This document shows, piece by piece, positions 15,497 through 19,852 of a stretch of 19,852 nt of DNA. Made by a program: the position numbers and the translations under genes. The stretch lies in assembly GCA_027577415.1 (NCBI GenBank), contig JANBQS010000366.1, forward strand, positions 1-19,852, written 5' to 3'. The notes under the pieces are model-generated. The model was not told the origin of the DNA, made no database searches, and saw only the letters and a list, made by a program, of their open reading frames with translations. Origin of the DNA: Coemansia sp. RSA 922. Taxonomy: Eukaryota > Kickxellomycota > Kickxellomycetes > Kickxellales > Kickxellaceae. Position 1 is the stretch's first letter. Each line of letters begins with the position of its first letter.

Positions 15497-18400
15497 ATGG
15501 TTAAAAGCGGCCGTAGTTCGAGCAAGCGGAAGTCAGGTCGCTCAGCCAACCGCCAAGTGCGCCCAGCACTGGGTCATTCACAAAGCGATCGAACTGTCGA
15601 TACAGTAGGCGGCCACTCTGGCTCCAGCCGACTCTACCCATGCCAGGGTAACGGCAGCGAGACAGGTGAGACAGAGAGCCCAGGCCATGCCTACCCAGAC
15701 ACTACCAGTCCAATAAGGGAGCGACAGCAGCATCGTTTTCTCGAGCGACAGATGTCTGACCACCAAATAGGCGACATAACGCGAGGCACTTCTGAGGGAT
15801 TCGCTCCAGGTCATCTGCGGCGGCGGCGGTCAATAGATAGCTACCGTAGTCGGTCCGGCAGTGATAATCCCAACTTGGCCAATATTATCTCGCACTACAT
15901 GCATGGAATAGACGCTGAAGGCTCAACTGGTATGATGGCGGCTAGGTACTACGGCAATATGGCGCAGATACCAGAAGATGCTGACCGCTTGCCGAGACCG
16001 ATGAATAGCACGTTGCCGTTAGTTTCGCTCAGTGTGATGAATGGCGGTCGGAATCTTCGCACTCAATCGCCTCACGACAGCGACGAGTCGTCGCAGAGGC
16101 GCCAGAGCCGCTTTATTAGAACTCGGGCGGATACAGAGGGGGCACTTTTGGGCTTGTCGTCAGTATCCGTGCCAGTAACCAGTGTCGATCAGAGCATTTT
16201 GCTTGATGCGAACCAGTCTCTGCCAGTAGCTGAGGGACCATTTGCCGAGGCGACTCGGCGCCAACTAGACAGCGGCGATATTGCAGCGGTTACTCCTAAG
16301 GATCGCGCACCAATCGATATGGCTCCCGAGCAGGCATCCAATAACTCTGTGCTCGCTATACAGGCTCCAGCTACTGGTGGCGTGGCTGAGGTGTGCTCAA
16401 GCATCCACACGCCGACTCGGCCGGAGATTGTTGCAGAGCCATCTTCTGCAGAGTTCGCACATCCTGTAGCTGACTTGACAGGCATACAGGCGTTGCCACC
16501 GGACATGCTCTCCTACTTGATGCCCCCTCGGCCAGATGCGCTACCTGCTGCTGGACTAGAGGAGCAAAAGCCCGATATGTCAACACCGTCCTTTATGGCG
16601 GCGCCAACAGCTGCTTCCTCGAGTATGAGGCGGTTGTCGCTCGGCAGTTGCGCCTTTGTGGAGTCTAGTGAGCGGATGGATGGCCTTGGAGTGCGGACAG
16701 ACTCGCGCCAGTCGTCTCAGGCCCACAGCAGCAGCCGCAAGCAGCAAATGGGCGCCATCCAGTACAAGCCTGCAGCGACGACAAAGAAAACTGCCATTGC
16801 GCGTGGTGCTCCGGGTCTCTCATACATGTTTTCGCCGACGATAAGCGCAAGCCGGCCATCCAGCGTTATTGGCATGACTGCGCCGCCTACGCCCATGCTA
16901 CCACCGCGCGGGGCTGTTGCGGAGGGGCATCATTCTATGTTGCAATTGCCAGTATCTGGTAGTCCGAAATCTGTGCCACCCCCGGAAGAAAGCCAACTAC
17001 ATATTGCCAGGCTTCAATGTGAGAGTGGCGAGGCGACGGCGGGAACTAATAATACAGGTTCTGGCATGTTTATTCACAAGGCGGAGCGCAAGAAATACGG
17101 CTCGATCAACATTGGCGCACTGGAGCAGTTCCTCGAAGAAGGAGAGGTTCCGGACTCAACCTCTGATGACGACAGCTGCGATGATAACGATGCTGGCTGG
17201 GAGGAGGACTATCCAGGCTCAAGCCCCAGATCTAGGACGAGTAGTACTGGCCAGAGTACCTGCTCGAGCACTAGAGACAGATTGGCACATAACTCGATGA
17301 CGCCAGCGAGACTCGCGGCCCAGCAACCACTTCAGAACAGCCGCCAGCAATCGCCGCGCCAGAGCTTGCCAGGAATATACGAATCGATTGGCAACAACGG
17401 GGGCGTTAGAACAACTGGCTCGATGAGCTACCGACAGTCGCCTCGAGTGCGTAGCATTGGCCGCTCGTCTATGCCTGATGAGCGTATGCCGCTGCTGATG
17501 CATAGCGCGGTTACCATTGAACCTCCTCTGTACTCGACCGATCCTCCCGAGTTTGTTATCCCGGCTGACGTGCCCAATATTGACGAAATAGGTAGTCGGC
17601 GGGAATACTCTAGCCCGCGGGACCCAGGGCAGCTGCCCAAAGATGCAAGCGGACGGCGCCGAGGCAAAGGTCGCGGTAGGGGTCGTAACCGGAAGCACCA
17701 CGAGGAGCTGTTTCTTGACAAGGACGGGTTTATCGACGAATCGTACAGGTTTACGTTCTTTAACCCGGCGGTGGGAACAATCCGCGCGCAAGAGTTTGCT
17801 GACTTGCGTACGCCTGGTATGGACCTTGCGGCATTGTTGCAAGTGGGTGGATGTTTTTGGATCGATGTGCTTTTGCCGTCGTTTCATGAGATGCACTTGT
17901 TTAGCAAGATATTCGGGATACACGCGCTGACAGTCGAGGATATTATGACGCAGGATGCGCGCGAAAAGTGCGAGATCCACGCCAACTACTATTTTGTGTG
18001 CTTCCGGTCTTTTGACAATGATCCAAACAGCGAAGCGTACTTGGAACCCAAATGCATCTATAATGTGGTGTTGCGCGAGGGGATTATCACGTTCCATATG
18101 GATCCAGCTGTGCACCAGTACCATGTGCTTCGTCGAATTCGGCGGCAGATTGACCATATAGTTGTTACGCCGGACTGGCTAAACTATGCGATTATTGACG
18201 ATATCACTGACTTGCTGGCGCCTATACTGCAGATTATCGAGTTTGATGTCGATGCTATCGATGAGCTGGTGCTAGTTATCTCGTCTTCGGAGCAGTCTGA
18301 CATGTTGCTTCGTATCAGTACTGTGCGTAAACGGATTATGATGGTTATGCGCTTGCTTCAGGGAAAGGCGGACGTTGTTCGGGCACTGACTAAGCGGTTT

Positions 18401-18928
18401 GAGACTGCTACTGCGATGAGTATGAATGCATTTGCTGGAACTCAGGGAATTGCGGCTGAACGGATAGTTGCTAATAGGACATCGCCTATTTGGGATCAGG
18501 ATAGTCAGCCGCGGCGAACTAATAGTAGCGAACAGGCGTGGATAGCGCCTGCGGAGATGGCGCTTGACCAGCGTAAGGGACAGGAGACGCTGTTGTACTT
18601 GGGCGATGTTCTGGACCATATTGTGACAATGATGCAGAACGCCGCGCATTATGATAATATACTCGGGCGCGCTCATGCTAACTACTTGGCGCAGATATCG
18701 ATTGAGCTTACAGAGTCCTCAAACAGAACGAATGACGTAGTGGCGAAATTGTCGGCGTTGGCGGCTATCGTGGTACCGTTGAATTTTATCACTGGTATGT
18801 GGGGCGCCAATGTCAAGGTACCGGGTCAAGAGTACGATGACTTGCACTACTTTTTCTGTATCTTGGGTATGTGCCTACTATATGTCATTGTGGCTATTGC
18901 GTGGGCTAGATACTATAAAATCTTTTAG
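15497..18928 (+). CDS. CorA-type channel homologue, MNR2-like, with GAN in place of GMN
   Basis: A 1143-residue protein of the eukaryotic CorA branch (ALR/MNR2). Residues 1-740 are Ser/Pro/Arg-rich and probably disordered, with a basic Gly-Arg patch at about 718-735. The conserved CorA part starts at SYRFTFFNPAVGTIRAQEF (about 749-767), continues with FWIDVLLPSF (787-796), EDIMTQDAREKCE (814-826), NYYFVCFRSF, then IDDITDLLAPILQIIEFDVDAIDEL as two adjacent blocks, the LLYLGDVLDHIVTMM helix and HANYLAQISIELTESSNRT. The two terminal helices lie at about 1087-1104 and 1118-1139. The family signature GMN, which forms the pore entrance and selects Mg2+, reads Gly1103-Ala1104-Asn1105 (codons GGC GCC AAT) within GMWGANVKVPGQ. 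Everything around it is well conserved, so this is not decay. It may be a regulatory or heteromeric subunit, or a channel with changed selectivity. In fungi the group includes plasma-membrane and vacuolar members; location is not decidable here. Confidence 0.92.
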   Translation: MVKSGRSSSKRKSGRSANRQVRPALGHSQSDRTVDTVGGHSGSSRLYPCQGNGSETGETESPGHAYPDTTSPIRERQQHRFLERQMSDHQIGDITRGTSEGFAPGHLRRRRSIDSYRSRSGSDNPNLANIISHYMHGIDAEGSTGMMAARYYGNMAQIPEDADRLPRPMNSTLPLVSLSVMNGGRNLRTQSPHDSDESSQRRQSRFIRTRADTEGALLGLSSVSVPVTSVDQSILLDANQSLPVAEGPFAEATRRQLDSGDIAAVTPKDRAPIDMAPEQASNNSVLAIQAPATGGVAEVCSSIHTPTRPEIVAEPSSAEFAHPVADLTGIQALPPDMLSYLMPPRPDALPAAGLEEQKPDMSTPSFMAAPTAASSSMRRLSLGSCAFVESSERMDGLGVRTDSRQSSQAHSSSRKQQMGAIQYKPAATTKKTAIARGAPGLSYMFSPTISASRPSSVIGMTAPPTPMLPPRGAVAEGHHSMLQLPVSGSPKSVPPPEESQLHIARLQCESGEATAGTNNTGSGMFIHKAERKKYGSINIGALEQFLEEGEVPDSTSDDDSCDDNDAGWEEDYPGSSPRSRTSSTGQSTCSSTRDRLAHNSMTPARLAAQQPLQNSRQQSPRQSLPGIYESIGNNGGVRTTGSMSYRQSPRVRSIGRSSMPDERMPLLMHSAVTIEPPLYSTDPPEFVIPADVPNIDEIGSRREYSSPRDPGQLPKDASGRRRGKGRGRGRNRKHHEELFLDKDGFIDESYRFTFFNPAVGTIRAQEFADLRTPGMDLAALLQVGGCFWIDVLLPSFHEMHLFSKIFGIHALTVEDIMTQDAREKCEIHANYYFVCFRSFDNDPNSEAYLEPKCIYNVVLREGIITFHMDPAVHQYHVLRRIRRQIDHIVVTPDWLNYAIIDDITDLLAPILQIIEFDVDAIDELVLVISSSEQSDMLLRISTVRKRIMMVMRLLQGKADVVRALTKRFETATAMSMNAFAGTQGIAAERIVANRTSPIWDQDSQPRRTNSSEQAWIAPAEMALDQRKGQETLLYLGDVLDHIVTMMQNAAHYDNILGRAHANYLAQISIELTESSNRTNDVVAKLSALAAIVVPLNFITGMWGANVKVPGQEYDDLHYFFCILGMCLLYVIVAIAWARYYKIF

Positions 18929-18982
18929 ATAAGAAAAGGTACTTTCTTTGTATAAAATTATTGTGAATTTAGATTAGACTTG

Positions 18983-19708
18983 CTACAGTGCGTTGAAAGC
19001 GGTGAGGGCCTTGACTGCAGTGGAGTGGGCACTGGCGGGATTAGTTCCAGTAACGAGACGTCCGTCAGTGATAGTGAAATCGTCAAATGGATTGTCTGGG
19101 GTCTTGTAAATAGCGCCAGCCTTGGCGGCACCCTCACTGATAGGAACAAGGCCGAATTTCTTGATAGCGTCCATGAGGTCTAGTTGCTGCTCGCCCTCAT
19201 CCGTAAAGCCCGTAACAGTTTTCCCATTGATAATGGACTTGCCCGTCTTGTGATCGATAATATGCGGCAAGATAGCTGGACCATGACACACAGCACTGAC
19301 GATGCCACCGCGAGCCCACACATCCTCTGCAATCTTGATAAGCGACTTGGCCGTTGGGTAATCGAAGAGAGTGGCGTGTCCGGCTGAGGCAAAGAAGAGA
19401 CCGTAGTCGGATGGGTTGAGATCTGAGGCCTTGTGGATGGCCTTGAGTTTGACGTTGAACTCACTGGCTTGGTCGTTGTAAGTGTTGGTGTCTTCTTGCG
19501 ACATGAACATCTTGTCTATCGAGTGTGGGTCAATGCCGTAGGTGCCTGTCTCGGAGGCTAGGTCTACTTGGAACCCGGCAGCTGTCAGAACATTGTAAGG
19601 GTGTAGAGCCTCAGTGTAGAACAGGCCGGTGGGATCACCGTTGGGATAGAAGGGACCAAAGTAGCTGGTGATGGCTAGGAGTGCACGCTTGGGAACTTGA
19701 GGAGACAT
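18983..19708 (-). CDS. Hsp31-like DJ-1/PfpI family protein (putative glutathione-independent glyoxalase)
   Basis: A 241-residue protein of the DJ-1/PfpI superfamily, fungal Hsp31 type. It keeps the catalytic pieces: Glu33 in GLFYTEALHP (28-37), the nucleophile elbow SAVCHGPA (138-145) with Cys141 and adjacent His142, FFASAGHATLFDYP (105-118), and KTVTGFTDEGE (163-173). Length and layout match yeast Hsp31 (about 237 residues), which turns methylglyoxal into D-lactate without glutathione and acts as a stress-induced chaperone in the cytosol. Glyoxalase activity here is inferred from family. Start: ATG at 19708, the first in frame. It converges with the CorA gene upstream, with 54 bases between the stops, so the two 3' untranslated regions probably overlap. 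Confidence 0.93.
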   Translation of the reverse strand: MSPQVPKRALLAITSYFGPFYPNGDPTGLFYTEALHPYNVLTAAGFQVDLASETGTYGIDPHSIDKMFMSQEDTNTYNDQASEFNVKLKAIHKASDLNPSDYGLFFASAGHATLFDYPTAKSLIKIAEDVWARGGIVSAVCHGPAILPHIIDHKTGKSIINGKTVTGFTDEGEQQLDLMDAIKKFGLVPISEGAAKAGAIYKTPDNPFDDFTITDGRLVTGTNPASAHSTAVKALTAFNAL

Positions 19709-19852
19709 AGTGGCTTTTAATCTTGATAGTGTTTTTAATAGTGTTTTAAAAAGATAAGGGAGAGGAGGAAGATGAAACCTGAGGGAGGCACATTCACAGC
19801 TTTCATATTTTTAATCTATTGACTACGTCACAACCTATTATTCTAGATTGGA
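19709..19852 (-). promoter_or_regulatory. Partial promoter of the DJ-1/PfpI gene
   Basis: The upstream flank of the minus-strand gene, cut by the window end. It contains a short direct repeat of AATAGTGTTTT-like units (19723-19747) and an AGATAAG GATA-type site on the plus strand near 19752. Function inferred from position only. Confidence 0.35.

Noticed and set aside
17219..18157. Long antisense open frame (312 codons, minus strand) inside the second CorA gene
   Set aside because: It lies opposite the conserved CorA domain and has no recognisable protein features; it is a by-product of codon use on the sense strand.
1..19852. tRNA genes, CRISPR arrays, terminal inverted repeats or intact transposases
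   Set aside because: Looked for B-box-like GGTTCGANTCC, regularly spaced repeats and transposase motifs by eye; none was convincing. A tRNAscan and repeat-library search would settle this.

Overview
The window looks like nuclear DNA of a filamentous, early-diverging fungus. A Kickxellomycotina/Coemansia-like source is my guess, inferred from gene content and not proven. The evidence is fungal-restricted families (a GT15 KRE2/KTR mannosyltransferase, ALR/MNR2-type CorA channels, a DUF4246 protein, a fungal seven-helix receptor), AT-rich intergenic DNA with pyrimidine-rich core promoters, and no bacterial ribosome-binding sites or operons. All recognisable genes read as single exons.

Layout. 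291-1421 (-) is a Golgi GT15 alpha-mannosyltransferase. 1422-3806 is AT-rich and holds no intact gene; on the minus strand at 2584-3529 there is what looks like a decayed gene with five 15-bp in-frame repeats. 3807-5195 (-) is a seven-transmembrane receptor-like protein, divergent from 5997-8609 (+), a CorA-type Mg2+ channel homologue with GMN intact. 8963-10765 (+) is a membrane-anchored alpha/beta-hydrolase-fold protein that appears to lack its nucleophile serine and catalytic histidine. 11142-11510 and 12903-13187 (+) are small genes of unknown function, the second with a ubiquitin-like look. Between them (about 11.7-12.4 kb) lie a probable broken coding relic, a 15-bp direct repeat bracketing it, and an 11-bp tandem repeat. 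13255-15060 (-) is a DUF4246 protein with substituted putative metal-site residues. It shares a divergent promoter with 15497-18928 (+), a second, larger CorA/MNR2 homologue whose signature GMN reads GAN. 18983-19708 (-) is an Hsp31-type DJ-1/PfpI protein with its catalytic Cys-His and Glu present.

The genes do not form an obvious pathway. The theme I find most interesting is that three proteins of catalytic or transport families keep the fold signatures but have lost the defining residues: GMN to GAN in the second CorA, GxSxG to GWGDG in the hydrolase, and the expected HxE to LID in the DUF4246 protein. The two CorA homologues, one canonical and one GAN, lie within 13 kb of each other and could be partners, but that is inference. 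I see no CRISPR array, tRNA, rRNA or intact mobile element.
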